In this document: one piece after another, positions 34,717 through 44,367 of the stretch
Layout: each line of letters begins with the position of its first letter
How positions within the stretch are numbered: the first letter of the stretch is position 1
Assembly (NCBI RefSeq): GCF_022370755.2
Contig: NZ_CP092364.2
Span: 3,348,001 to 3,412,000 of the forward strand
From: Mycolicibacterium goodii
Lineage (GTDB): Bacteria; Actinomycetota; Actinomycetes; Mycobacteriales; Mycobacteriaceae
Length of the DNA stretch: 64,000 nt
Direction: 5' to 3'
The notes under the pieces: model-generated
Seen by the model: the letters and a program-made list of their open reading frames with translations, nothing else
What the model was told of the DNA's origin: nothing
Databases searched by the model: none
Made by a program: the position numbers and the translations under genes

Positions 34717-36284
34717 TAGTTCTTGGGGAACTTCAGTTTCGACAGGTCGAAGTCGGCCAGACCGGGCGGCAGCTCGTCGAGCCCCTTGGGCATGTTGGAC
34801 AGGTCGGGGAATCCGCCGGGCAGTCCGGGCGCACCCAACGGGTTGCGCACCTTCGGTGGCGTCGGGCCCTTACCCTTCTTGGCGTTCTTGCCCTTCTTGC
34901 CCTTGCCCTTGGCGGCCTTGCGGGTCGCGCTCTTGCGCCCGAAGCCCATGCCCATCTGCCCGGCCATCGTCGACATCATCTTGCGGGCCTCGAAGAACCG
35001 GTCGACGAGCTGGTTGACCTCCGAGACCGTCACCCCGGAGCCGTTGGCGATGCGCAGGCGGCGCGACGCGTTGATGATCTTGGGATCGGCGCGCTCGGCC
35101 GGCGTCATACCGCGGATGATGGCCTGCACACGGTCGAGCTGCCTGTCGTCGACCGCAGCCAGGGCGTCCTTCATCTGCCCCGCGCCGGGCAGCATGCCCA
35201 GCAGGTTGCCGATCGGACCCATCTTGCGGATCGTGAGCATCTGCTCGAGGAAGTCCTCAAGCGTGAGCTCACCGGCGCCGATCTTGGCGGCGGCCTCCTC
35301 GGCCTTCTGCGCGTCGAAGACCTGTTCGGCCTGCTCGATGAGCGTGAGCACGTCGCCCATGCCCAGGATGCGGCTGGCCATCCGGTCGGGATGGAAGACG
35401 TCGAAGTCCTCGAGCTTCTCACCGGCCGACGCGAACAGGATCGGCACACCGGTGACCTCGCGGACCGACAGCGCGGCACCACCGCGGGCGTCGCCGTCGA
35501 GCTTGGTGAGAACCACGCCGGTGAATCCGACACCTTCGCGGAACGCCTCGGCCGTGGCCACCGCGTCCTGACCGATCATCGCGTCGAGGACGAACAGGGT
35601 CTCATGGGGTTGCACGGCGTCGCGAATGCCCGCAGCCTGCGCCATCAGCACGTCATCGATGCCCAGCCGGCCCGCGGTGTCGACGATCACGACGTCGTGG
35701 AGCTTGGCCCTGGCCTCGGCGAGACCCGCGGCGGCCACCGCCACAGGGTCACCAGGACCTGCGCCCTCGGTCTCGTTGGCGCCGGGCGCGGTGCCCGGAT
35801 GCGGCGCGAACACCGCCACACCCGCGCGTTCACCCACGATCTGCAGCTGGTTGACCGCACCCGGTCGCTGCAGGTCGCAGGCCACCAGCAGCGGGGTGTG
35901 GCCCTTGTCCTTGAGCCACTTCGCGAGCTTGCCGGCCAGGGTGGTCTTACCGGCACCCTGCAGACCGGCCAGCATGATCACGGTCGGCGGGGTCTTGGCG
36001 AAGGCCAGCTGGCGGGTCTCGCCGCCGAGGATCCCGATGAGTTCCTCGTTGACGATCTTGACGACCTGCTGCGCGGGATTGAGCGCCGCGGAGACCTCGG
36101 CACCCTTCGCGCGGTCCTTGATACGTGCGACGAACGCGCGTACGACCGGCAGCGAGACGTCGGCCTCCAGCAGGGCCAACCTGATCTCGCGCGTCGTGGC
36201 GTCGATGTCGGCGTCGGTCAAACGCCCCTTGCCACGTAGCCCTTGCAGGGCACCGGTCAACCGGTCAGACAGGCTTTCAAACAC
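34716..36284 (-). CDS. ffh: Signal recognition particle protein Ffh (SRP54)
   Basis: 522 aa. N domain, then G domain with GLQGAGKTTLAGKLA (~105), DTAGRLGIDD and TKLDGDARGGAALS, and the Met-rich M domain with 4.5S RNA-binding SGVTVSEVNQLVDRF (~400). The tail from about 440 is Lys/Gly-rich then Pro-rich (GAPGLPGGFPDLSNMPKG), typical of mycobacteria. It delivers nascent membrane and secreted proteins to FtsY. GTG start, leaderless-type promoter. No 4.5S RNA gene was recognised next to it. Confidence 0.97.
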   Translation of the reverse strand: MFESLSDRLTGALQGLRGKGRLTDADIDATTREIRLALLEADVSLPVVRAFVARIKDRAKGAEVSAALNPAQQVVKIVNEELIGILGGETRQLAFAKTPPTVIMLAGLQGAGKTTLAGKLAKWLKDKGHTPLLVACDLQRPGAVNQLQIVGERAGVAVFAPHPGTAPGANETEGAGPGDPVAVAAAGLAEARAKLHDVVIVDTAGRLGIDDVLMAQAAGIRDAVQPHETLFVLDAMIGQDAVATAEAFREGVGFTGVVLTKLDGDARGGAALSVREVTGVPILFASAGEKLEDFDVFHPDRMASRILGMGDVLTLIEQAEQVFDAQKAEEAAAKIGAGELTLEDFLEQMLTIRKMGPIGNLLGMLPGAGQMKDALAAVDDRQLDRVQAIIRGMTPAERADPKIINASRRLRIANGSGVTVSEVNQLVDRFFEARKMMSTMAGQMGMGFGRKSATRKAAKGKGKKGKNAKKGKGPTPPKVRNPLGAPGLPGGFPDLSNMPKGLDELPPGLADFDLSKLKFPKN

Positions 36285-36290
36285 GTGACA

Positions 36291-36296
36291 AGCCTA
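36291..36296 (-). promoter_or_regulatory. -10 element TAGGCT, leaderless promoter of ffh
   Basis: On the minus strand TAGGCT is followed by 6 bases (TGTCAC) and then the GTG of ffh. No Shine-Dalgarno is visible. Confidence 0.5.
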
Positions 36297-36339
36297 ACGG
36301 TCGCGGATTTGTGCCGTCTCTGCACGTCGCGAGCCGGAC

Positions 36340-37344
36340 TCAGGAGTGGTCGGCCGGTACGCGCTCGGAATCCAGAGCCGCCATGTGCGCGGCGGCGTAG
36401 CGATCGCCCGCCACCTCCTCGGCAGGGACCGCCGCCTCGATGCGCGCCACCTGATCGTCGGTGAGCGTCAGATCGACCGCGCCGAGCGCCTCGGACAGGC
36501 GCGTGCGGGTGCGTGCGCCGATCAGCGGCACGATGTCGTCGCCGCGCGACGCCACCCAGGCGATCGCCGCCTGCGCCACCGACACCCGCAGGTCGTCGGC
36601 CACCCTGCGCAGCGCGTCGACCAGCGCGAGGTTGCGGTCCAGGTTGGCACCGGAGAACCGGGGATACGCCGATCGGTTGTCACCTTGTCCGCCATCGGCC
36701 GTGGTCCAGTGGCCGCCGAGGAGGCCGCGCGAGAGCACACCGTAGGCCGTGATCCCGATTCCCAGGTCGCGGCAGGTGCCGAGGATGTCGCGCTCGATGC
36801 CGCGCGACATCAACGAGTACTCGATCTGCAGATCGGTGATCGGCCGGACCGCGGCCGCACGGCGGATGGTGTCCGCTCCCACCTCCGAGAGCCCGACGTG
36901 CCGCACGTACCCCGCGTCGACGAGCTCGCCGATGGCGCCGACGGTGTCCTCGATGGGTACCGCGGGATCCAGGCGGGCCGGACGATAGATGTCGACGTGA
37001 TCGGTTCCGAGCCGCTGCAACGAGTACGCCAGCGCGGTTTTCACCGCCGCGGGACGGGCGTCGTAGCCGAGCCAGGAGACGTCGGGGCCGATCTGGCCGC
37101 CGAACTTCACGCTGAGCAGATAGCTGTCGCGAGGGCGGCCGCGCAGCGCCTCGGCGAGCAGTAGTTCGTTGTGGCCCATTCCGTAGAAGTCAGCGGTGTC
37201 GAACAACGTGACGCCGGCGTCGAGCGCATCGTGCACGGTCGCGATGCTCTCGCCGCGATCGGCCTCGCCGTAGGGTCCCGACATCGCCATACAACCGAGG
37301 CCGAATGCCGAGGTGGTCAGGGTTCCGAGGGTCTTGGTTCGCAT
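36340..37344 (-). CDS. Aldo/keto reductase
   Basis: 334 aa TIM-barrel oxidoreductase. Asp-Tyr of the tetrad in FDTADFYGMGHNE (~49-60) and Lys in LLSVKFG (~80) are present; the segment that usually holds the catalytic His reads YRPARLDPAVP (~121), so the His is replaced, as in a subgroup of these proteins. NADPH-binding C-terminal part PLIGARTRTRLSEALGAV (~285). ATG 37344 matches the family start; an ATG at 37365 would add seven residues. Divergent from an XRE/MmyB-type regulator gene that probably controls it. Confidence 0.82.
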   Translation of the reverse strand: MRTKTLGTLTTSAFGLGCMAMSGPYGEADRGESIATVHDALDAGVTLFDTADFYGMGHNELLLAEALRGRPRDSYLLSVKFGGQIGPDVSWLGYDARPAAVKTALAYSLQRLGTDHVDIYRPARLDPAVPIEDTVGAIGELVDAGYVRHVGLSEVGADTIRRAAAVRPITDLQIEYSLMSRGIERDILGTCRDLGIGITAYGVLSRGLLGGHWTTADGGQGDNRSAYPRFSGANLDRNLALVDALRRVADDLRVSVAQAAIAWVASRGDDIVPLIGARTRTRLSEALGAVDLTLTDDQVARIEAAVPAEEVAGDRYAAAHMAALDSERVPADHS

Positions 37345-37444
37345 GGGGCCAGTGTTCGTCGGCATCGAAGAGATGACAACGACCTGCCGAACCAGGGATT
37401 CGCGATCCCTGTCTGGGCCGCCGGGCCGCAGTGACAATGAGTTG

Positions 37445-38278
37445 ATGGATCGTGATGCGCTCGCCGGGTTCCTGCGCCGACGCCGCGAGTCGATCCGGCC
37501 GCAGGAGGTCGGGTTACCCGCGGGCGCGCGGCGCCGCACCGCGGGTCTGCGACGCGAAGAGGTGGCGCAGCTGACCGGGATGTCGGTGGACTACTACAGC
37601 AGGCTGGAGCAGGCCCGCGGCCCCCAGCCGTCACCGCAGATGCTGCAAGCGCTGGCTCGCGCCCTGCGACTGTCCGACGACGAGCGAGACCACCTCTACC
37701 GGTTGGCGGGTCATGCCGTCCCGGACCGCGGCGGGCTCTCGACACACGTGCGTCCCGCGCTGCTGTTCGTGCTCGATCAGATGCACGGCGCCGCCGCGTT
37801 CGTGTGCACCGACACCGGAATCATGCTGGCGCAGAATGCGATTGCCAAGACGTTGATGGGCGACCTCACCACCGCCGAGACTGGCATCGAGGCCAGCCAA
37901 ACCTGGAGATGGTTCACCGATCCTGGCGTGCGCGAGCAGTTCCCCGACACCGACCACGACGAGCACAGCCGCGTCATGGTGGCCGACCTGCGCGCAGCGT
38001 GGGCCCGCAGGCGCACCGATGCCGACATCGGCGAACTCGTCGACGGTCTGCTCAAGCACAGCTGCGAGTTCGCCGAATTGTGGGCTCGTCACGAGGTGGC
38101 CGTCCGCCGCATGCAACGCAAGACGTTCTCGACGCGCGTGGGACCCATCACGCTCGACTGCGAGGTGCTGGCGACCACCGACGGCCAGCAACTCGTCGTG
38201 CTGACCCCGCCCGCGGGATCCTCGGCGGCCGACGACCTGCGCCTGCTCACCGTCGTCGGCGATCAGGCTGTCGGCTGA
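37445..38278 (+). CDS. XRE-family regulator with MmyB-like ligand domain
   Basis: 277 aa. N-terminal helix-turn-helix of the Cro/C1 type (GLRREEVAQLTGMSVDYYSRLE, seen at ~35-56, begins the recognition helix) followed by the MmyB-like ligand-binding domain from about residue 100 (ALLFVLDQMHGAAAFVCTD, FTDPGVREQFPDTDHDEHSR). Family members bind fatty acids or other small ligands and sit divergent from the reductases or dehydrogenases they control, as here with the aldo/keto reductase. Start ATG 37445; the extra upstream open frame overlaps the divergent gene. Confidence 0.85.
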   Translation: MDRDALAGFLRRRRESIRPQEVGLPAGARRRTAGLRREEVAQLTGMSVDYYSRLEQARGPQPSPQMLQALARALRLSDDERDHLYRLAGHAVPDRGGLSTHVRPALLFVLDQMHGAAAFVCTDTGIMLAQNAIAKTLMGDLTTAETGIEASQTWRWFTDPGVREQFPDTDHDEHSRVMVADLRAAWARRRTDADIGELVDGLLKHSCEFAELWARHEVAVRRMQRKTFSTRVGPITLDCEVLATTDGQQLVVLTPPAGSSAADDLRLLTVVGDQAVG

Positions 38279-38299
38279 CGACGAGACGTCGTCGTCAGC
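38274..38299. terminator. Bidirectional hairpin built from two stop codons
   Basis: An 11-bp perfect stem GCTGACGACGA / TCGTCGTCAGC with loop GACG. The arms contain the TGA of the regulator gene and the stop of glnD on the other strand. No T tract follows on either side. Confidence 0.65.
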
Positions 38300-40760
38300 T
38301 GGCCTGTTCGGCCGGCTTGGCCGGCGGCGGTGTCGGCAGAACCGCGAACAGCCCACGCTCCAGTTCCTGACGCACCCGATCTCCCTCGGCGGTGATGCCG
38401 AAAGCGTCGACCACCGACGAACCGAGCGTGGTCACCTTGGCCCACGCGATGTCGACCCCGTCGCGCTCGAACACCGCGGTGAGCCGCGCCAGCAGACCGG
38501 CCCGGTCGATCGTGCGGATCTGAACGATCATCTCTCCCGGCCCGCTGCCGTCAGCCCACAGGATGCGTGGCGGCGCGGGCACGTGGTTGGCGGGCACCGC
38601 CGCGAGGATCTCCCCCGCCCGCGCCGTCGGGTACTGCGCGGCGTCCCGCTCACGCCGCTCCAGCGAGCCGATCACGTCGAGGTCGCCGTCGAGTGCGAGC
38701 ACGAACTGCTGGCGCAACAGGTCGGCGGCCGGCGGCGAGCCGAAGTGCGGGGAGACCACGAACGTGTTGATCGCCGAGCCCTCGTGACTGTTGACCGAGG
38801 CCGAGTGCACCCGCAGCGAGTTGAGTGCCAGCACCCCGGCGGCCTTCGACAAGAGACCCCGGCGGTCCGGGGCGATCATCGTGACGTTGTAGATGTGGGG
38901 GCCGTCGCCCTCGGTGAGTTCGACGTGGACACCGACCTGCGCGGCGAGGTCGAGGAACCGCGGGTCGATCGGATCGGGTTGCGGCAACGGTTCACCGGCC
39001 ATGACCAGCCGGCAGCGCCGCACCAGGTCCCCGATCAACGACGCCTTCCAGTCGCCCCAGACACCGGGGCCCGTGGCCAGGGAATCGGCTTCGGCGAGCA
39101 CGTCGAGCAACTCCAGCACCACCATGTCGCCGCCCAGCGCATCCACCACCGAGGCGATGGTCCCGGGGTCCTGCAGGTCCCGCCGAGTCGCCGTCTCGGG
39201 CAACAGCAGGTGGTAGCGCACGAGTTTCGACAGCACGTCGATGTCCGACGGCCACAGCCCCAGCCTGGTGCCGATCTGTGTGGCCAGTTCGGCACCGATG
39301 ACGCTGTGGTCCCCGCCGCGGCCCTTGCCGATGTCGTGGCACAGCGCGCCGAGCAGCAACAGATCGGGACGCGACACCCTGGTGGTGAAAGCGCTTGCCC
39401 GCGAGACCGTTTCGACGAGATGCCGGTCGACGGTCCAGATGTGCACCACATCTCGCGGCGGTAGGTCGCGCACGGCACCCCATTCGGGGAAGAGCCTGCC
39501 CCAAAGGCCGGTGCGGTCCAGCGCCTCGATGGTCGCGACCGCCGCCGGGCCCGCCGCCAACAACACCAACAGATCCTTGAGCGCCTGACGCGGCCACGGC
39601 GTGCGCAGTTCCGGTGCGGTCTCGGCCAACCGGCTCAGCGTGGAGACCGCGATGGGAAGACCGGTGGTCGCCGAGGCCGCCGCGACCCGCAGCACCAGGC
39701 CGGGGTCACGCTCGGGGCGGGCGTCGCGCGCGAGGATCACCTCACCGGCGAACTCGATGACGCCTTCGTCGAGTGGGCGGCGCACCGGTCGCCGTAACGC
39801 CGCGAATCCGCGCCGCGGCAAGGCATTGGCCGCCGTGCGGATCCCCGAGTCGACGTAGTAGCTGACGGTGCGCGCCGCATCGGAGAGCATGCGTGCCAGG
39901 TCGAACCGGTCACCGATGCGCAGTGCTGCGCCGATCTCGTCGGCGTGCTGGGCCAGCAGGAGTTCGCGGCCGCGCCCGGAGACCCGGTGCAGTTCGGTGC
40001 GCACGTTGAGCAGAGCGAGGTGAGCACCACCGAGGGTTCCGGTCGGCGATGCCAGCGCGCGGCTGGGGTACACGTCGGCCAGCTGCGCGATGGCCAACGC
40101 GTTGAGCAGTTGGACGTCGCGCAGACCGCCGCGGCCCGACTTGAGGTCGGGTTCGGCACGGTGCGCGATCTGACCGCTGCGCTCCCAGCGTGCCTGGGCG
40201 TGTTCGACCAGCTCCTCGAATCGTGAGGCGATGCCGATGCGCCACTGCCTGCGGGCGCCGCCCACCAGGAGCGACGACAGATCCGCGTCGCCTGCGATGT
40301 GCCGTACGTCGAGCATCGCCAGGCCCACCGAGATGTCCTCGCCGGCGACCTTGAGTGCCTCGGGTACCGTCCGGACACTGTGGTCGAGTCGAATGTTGGC
40401 GTCCCACAACGGGTACCACAGCCTCTCGGCGATCTCGGTCACGGCGTCGACCGGCATGTTGTCGTGCAGGAGCATCAGGTCGAGATCCGAGTACGGCAGC
40501 ATCTCGCCGCGCCCCAGCCCGCCGGTCGCGACGATCGCGAAACCGCTGTCGGCGGTGATGCCGAGCTCGGTTGCCTTTGTGGTGAGCCAGAATTCGTACA
40601 GATCGAGCAGCGCGTCACGCAGTGCGGCCGACTCCAGTTGCCGCGCACCCCCGGAGAGCAGCTGGGCGACAGCTGCGGCCAGATCGTTGGCCGGTCGTGA
40701 CGAACCCGCCGGAGCCCCATCACGAGAAGCCCCGGCGGATTGTGTTCTGTGTTCTGTCAT
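38295..40760 (-). CDS. glnD: [Protein-PII] uridylyltransferase / uridylyl-removing enzyme
   Basis: 821 aa. Nucleotidyltransferase motif [16 protein letters not shown] (~80-95), PII-UTase linker, HD domain [14 protein letters not shown] (~455) and two C-terminal ACT domains (starting near [14 protein letters not shown] and [15 protein letters not shown]). It senses glutamine and modifies PII at Tyr51; in actinobacteria related enzymes adenylylate PII, so the nucleotide used should not be assumed. ATG with GGGAGGAAG upstream. Third gene of amtB-glnB-glnD. Confidence 0.95.
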   Translation of the reverse strand: MTEHRTQSAGASRDGAPAGSSRPANDLAAAVAQLLSGGARQLESAALRDALLDLYEFWLTTKATELGITADSGFAIVATGGLGRGEMLPYSDLDLMLLHDNMPVDAVTEIAERLWYPLWDANIRLDHSVRTVPEALKVAGEDISVGLAMLDVRHIAGDADLSSLLVGGARRQWRIGIASRFEELVEHAQARWERSGQIAHRAEPDLKSGRGGLRDVQLLNALAIAQLADVYPSRALASPTGTLGGAHLALLNVRTELHRVSGRGRELLLAQHADEIGAALRIGDRFDLARMLSDAARTVSYYVDSGIRTAANALPRRGFAALRRPVRRPLDEGVIEFAGEVILARDARPERDPGLVLRVAAASATTGLPIAVSTLSRLAETAPELRTPWPRQALKDLLVLLAAGPAAVATIEALDRTGLWGRLFPEWGAVRDLPPRDVVHIWTVDRHLVETVSRASAFTTRVSRPDLLLLGALCHDIGKGRGGDHSVIGAELATQIGTRLGLWPSDIDVLSKLVRYHLLLPETATRRDLQDPGTIASVVDALGGDMVVLELLDVLAEADSLATGPGVWGDWKASLIGDLVRRCRLVMAGEPLPQPDPIDPRFLDLAAQVGVHVELTEGDGPHIYNVTMIAPDRRGLLSKAAGVLALNSLRVHSASVNSHEGSAINTFVVSPHFGSPPAADLLRQQFVLALDGDLDVIGSLERRERDAAQYPTARAGEILAAVPANHVPAPPRILWADGSGPGEMIVQIRTIDRAGLLARLTAVFERDGVDIAWAKVTTLGSSVVDAFGITAEGDRVRQELERGLFAVLPTPPPAKPAEQAS

Positions 40761-40845
40761 TTGGTCTTCCTCCCCCGGCCAATACCTACAAGCGCTCACA
40801 CGGTGCCGGCCGGGAGCGGTCGACAGTGTTCGGACCGCTCCGCGC

Positions 40846-41217
<372 letters not shown>

Positions 41218-42567
41218 TCAGGCGAGCTCGTAAGCCGTTTCCGCATGCTCGGTCTCATCGATACCGGTGGCCTCATCTTCATCTGTCACACGCCAGCCCA
41301 TCGGCTTGAGGGCCAACGCAATGATGGCAGTCATGACCGCGGTGAATGCGGTTGCCACGACGGCGATCACGATCTGGACGATCAACTGCTGGATGCCGCC
41401 ACCGTAGAACAGGCCGGTCTCCGTGGCGAACAGGCCGATCGCGACGGTGCCCCACAGGCCCGCAACCAGGTGCACGCCAACGACATCGAGCGAATCGTCA
41501 TAGCCGAACTTGTATTTCAGGCTGACGGCGAGTGCGGACAGCGCGCCGGCGATCGCACCGAGGATCAGCGAACCGACCGGGCTCAGCGCACCGCAGGCGG
41601 GGGTGATGGCGACAAGGCCCGCGACGATGCCGGAGGCCGCGCCCACGCTGGTCGGGTGACCGTCCCGGATCCGCTCCACCAGCAGCCAGCCCAGCATCGC
41701 GGCGGCGGTCGCGGCGGTGGTGTTCACCCAGACCAGGCCCGCGGTGGCGTCCGCAGCGCCCTCGGAACCGACGTTGAAGCCGAACCAACCGAACCACAGC
41801 AGCGCGGCACCGAGCATGACCCACGGGATGTTGTGCGGACGGAACGCGGTCTTGCCGAAGCCGCGGCGACGTCCCACGATGATCGCGAGCACCAGTGCGG
41901 CCATACCGGCGTTGATGTGCACCACGGTTCCACCGGCGAAGTCGATCGGCGCGACGGTGGCCGACACGGAGCCGTCGTCGGCTGTGGTGGTGCCGAACAG
42001 CCACGAGGCGAAGCCGCGCTCATTGCCGGACAGCAGGCCGCCGCCCCAAACCATGTGTGCCAGCGGGAAATACACCAGGGTGACCCACAGGCCGGAGAAC
42101 ACCAGCCAGGTGCCGAACTTGACACGCTCGGCGAGCGCACCGCTGATCAGTGCGACGGTGATCACCGCGAAGGTCAGTTGGAAACCGACCCACACGATGG
42201 CGGGCACGGTGCCGAACCCGCCGATCACCGACAGTTCGGTTCCGTCGATCTCACGGGTCTCCAGCAACTGGCTGAGGCCGAACAGCGAGAACGGATTGTC
42301 GAAGATCCCGGCGACGTCGGATCCGCCGGTGTGTGCCGACGCGAACGACATCGAGTAGCCCCACAGTACGTAGATAACGCTGACGACGCCCAGGGCTCCA
42401 AAAGACATCATCATCATGTTCAGTACGGATTTCTGCCGAGAAAGTCCGCCGTAGAAGAACGCCAGGCCCGGCGTCATCAGCAATACCAGCGCGGCGCTCG
42501 CGAGCACCCACGCCGTATCGCCGCTGTCGAAGGCGGCGAACGATTCGTCAGGTAGGGCTAAGACCAC
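41218..42567 (-). CDS. amtB: Ammonium transporter
   Basis: 449 aa with about 11 membrane helices. Amt/Mep/Rh motifs: DTAWVLASAALVLLMTPGLA at the N-terminus, FYGGLSRQKSVLNMMMM (~40), GGTVVHINAGMAALV (~195) with the twin-His-type region, and a cytoplasmic tail ending VTDEDEATGIDETEHAETAYELA that PII can contact. GTG start at 42567 with AAGGAGG upstream; the longer frame has no coding character. First gene of the nitrogen operon, with GlnR-like boxes about 90-135 bases upstream. Confidence 0.95.
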   Translation of the reverse strand: MVLALPDESFAAFDSGDTAWVLASAALVLLMTPGLAFFYGGLSRQKSVLNMMMMSFGALGVVSVIYVLWGYSMSFASAHTGGSDVAGIFDNPFSLFGLSQLLETREIDGTELSVIGGFGTVPAIVWVGFQLTFAVITVALISGALAERVKFGTWLVFSGLWVTLVYFPLAHMVWGGGLLSGNERGFASWLFGTTTADDGSVSATVAPIDFAGGTVVHINAGMAALVLAIIVGRRRGFGKTAFRPHNIPWVMLGAALLWFGWFGFNVGSEGAADATAGLVWVNTTAATAAAMLGWLLVERIRDGHPTSVGAASGIVAGLVAITPACGALSPVGSLILGAIAGALSALAVSLKYKFGYDDSLDVVGVHLVAGLWGTVAIGLFATETGLFYGGGIQQLIVQIVIAVVATAFTAVMTAIIALALKPMGWRVTDEDEATGIDETEHAETAYELA

Positions 42568-42654
42568 TTTGTGTGAACCTCCTTGGGAAGTGCGCCGACG
42601 GATCGGCCTCCCGATGAGATTCTGTTGCCGGCGTTTCACCGGTGATGCGGTTGC

Positions 42655-42670
42655 GTTTCCGGAAAGTGAA
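42655..42670. promoter_or_regulatory. GlnR-like box 1 upstream of amtB
   Basis: Read on the minus strand: TTCAC-TTTCCG-GAAAC, two actinobacterial GlnR half sites (gTnAC / GaAAC) separated by 6 bases, as in the known consensus. It is 88 bases upstream of the amtB start. Confidence 0.55.
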
Positions 42671-42686
42671 CGCAATCCCGATCACT

Positions 42687-42702
42687 GTTACGCTCATGTT
42701 TC
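42687..42702. promoter_or_regulatory. GlnR-like box 2 upstream of amtB
   Basis: Minus strand GAAAC-ATGAGC-GTAAC, again two GlnR half sites with a 6-base gap, 16 bases beyond box 1. Two adjacent boxes are usual for nitrogen-starvation activation of the amt operon in this genus. Confidence 0.6.
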
Positions 42703-42808
42703 CCGCCGGGAAAGCACCGGTGGTTCGCACGGCGAACGCGATCTGTGACGCCGTGGCCGAAGCGCTCCCGCGGGCGTCACAGACCGCCCTTCGCGGTCTG
42801 TTCGGGTG

Positions 42809-44287
42809 CTATCCGAGCAGGGCGTCCACGAACGCGGCCGGCTCGAACGGCGCCAGATCGTCGGGTCCCTCACCGAGCCCCACGAGCTTGACCGGCACGC
42901 CGAGCTCCTGTTGTACGCGGAACACGATGCCGCCCTTCGCCGTTCCGTCGAGCTTGGTGAGCACCACGCCGGTGATGTCGACGACCTCGGCGAAGACCTT
43001 CGCCTGCGGCAGGCTGTTCTGGCCGATGGTGGCGTCCAGCACCAGCAACACCTCGTCGACCGCGGCCCGCTTCTCGACCACCCGCTTGACCTTGCCCAGC
43101 TCGTCCATCAGACCGGTCTTGGTGTGCAGCCGGCCCGCGGTGTCGATGACGACCACGTCGGCGCCCGCAGAGGTGCCGTGGTCCACCGCGTCGAACGCCA
43201 CCGACGCCGGATCGGCGCCCTCTGGTCCGCGGACCACCTCGGCGCCCACACGTGACCCCCACGTCTGCAGTTGATCGGCGGCCGCGGCGCGGAACGTGTC
43301 GGCGGCGCCGAGCACGACGCGCCGTCCGTCGGCCACCAGGACGCGCGCGAGCTTGCCGACGGTGGTGGTCTTGCCGGTGCCGTTGACACCGACGACCAGC
43401 AGCACCGAGGGTTTGTCGGCATGTGGCAGCGCGCGGATCGACCGGTCCAGCTCGGGCCGCAACTCGGCCATCAGGACCTCACGCAACACGGCGCGCGCGT
43501 CGGCCTCGGTGCGCACGTTCTTGGCGGCCATCTGGGTCCGCAGGGCGCCGATCACCGACTCGGTCACGACCGGACCCAGATCGGCGATCAGCAGCGTGTC
43601 CTCGACCTCTTCCCACGACTCCTCGTCGAGGTCACCGCCGCCGAGGAGACCGAGCATGCTGCGGCCCAACGCGTTCTGGGACTTCGCGAGCCTGCCGCGC
43701 AGCCGGCCGAGTCTGCCTTCGGCGGGAGCGATCTCCTCGATCACAGGCGCTTCGGGAGCCTCGGGTGCTTCCGGCGCGGCTACGGGAGCCGATTCTCGTG
43801 TCGTTTCAGGTGCGACCGTCTCGGGAGCCGCGGTGGCCTCAGGCTCCGCCGCAGGCGGGGCCGTCGTCGGCGTGATGTCGGGCTCGACGGCAGGCGCGGT
43901 CTCGGGCTCGGCGGCCGGCTGCGGCGGCGCGGCGACGGAATCGGCCACCGGCGGCGTCTCGGGCTCGGTGACCGGCGGTTCGGGCAGTTGCACGTCGGCG
44001 ATGGGTCGCTTGGGCGCATCGCGCGGGATCGTGGCGTCGTCGCCCACCGCGGGCAGACCCGTGGTGTCGATGCGCTCGACCGGCGGTGCCGTCCCGCCCT
44101 GACTGAAGCTGATGCCCGACGAGGCCGTATAGCCGCCGGAGCGGTCGATCGTCTTCGTGGGCTCGGGTGCCGACAGCTTGATGCGCCGACGGCGGTACCG
44201 GACCAAGCCGACGACGACGGCGACGACGAGCAGTACGGCAACGACCGCGATCGCGATCCACAGACCAATCAAGGCACCTTCTGTCAC
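42809..44287 (-). CDS. ftsY: Signal recognition particle receptor FtsY
   Basis: 492 aa. An N-terminal membrane helix (~8-28), a long Pro/Ala/Glu/Thr-rich acidic linker (~50-185, many PE, APE and EAPEAPEAP repeats), then the NG GTPase domain with GVNGTGKTTTVGKLA (~300), DTAGRLHTK and TKLDGTAKGG. The repeated linker is low complexity and probably disordered, and is longer than in E. coli. It receives SRP-ribosome complexes at the membrane. GTG start; 80 bases from smc. Confidence 0.96.
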   Translation of the reverse strand: MTEGALIGLWIAIAVVAVLLVVAVVVGLVRYRRRRIKLSAPEPTKTIDRSGGYTASSGISFSQGGTAPPVERIDTTGLPAVGDDATIPRDAPKRPIADVQLPEPPVTEPETPPVADSVAAPPQPAAEPETAPAVEPDITPTTAPPAAEPEATAAPETVAPETTRESAPVAAPEAPEAPEAPVIEEIAPAEGRLGRLRGRLAKSQNALGRSMLGLLGGGDLDEESWEEVEDTLLIADLGPVVTESVIGALRTQMAAKNVRTEADARAVLREVLMAELRPELDRSIRALPHADKPSVLLVVGVNGTGKTTTVGKLARVLVADGRRVVLGAADTFRAAAADQLQTWGSRVGAEVVRGPEGADPASVAFDAVDHGTSAGADVVVIDTAGRLHTKTGLMDELGKVKRVVEKRAAVDEVLLVLDATIGQNSLPQAKVFAEVVDITGVVLTKLDGTAKGGIVFRVQQELGVPVKLVGLGEGPDDLAPFEPAAFVDALLG

Positions 44288-44367
44288 CGGGCCATTGTCT
44301 CAGCCGGGCCGGGCACCGCCCACCGCCCGGGGTACGCCGGGTCTCGACACGCCGCTTCAGCTGGGGG

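Noticed and set aside
36285..36339. Possible 4.5S RNA gene next to ffh
   Set aside because: Only 55 bases without the conserved SRP RNA tetraloop or stem.
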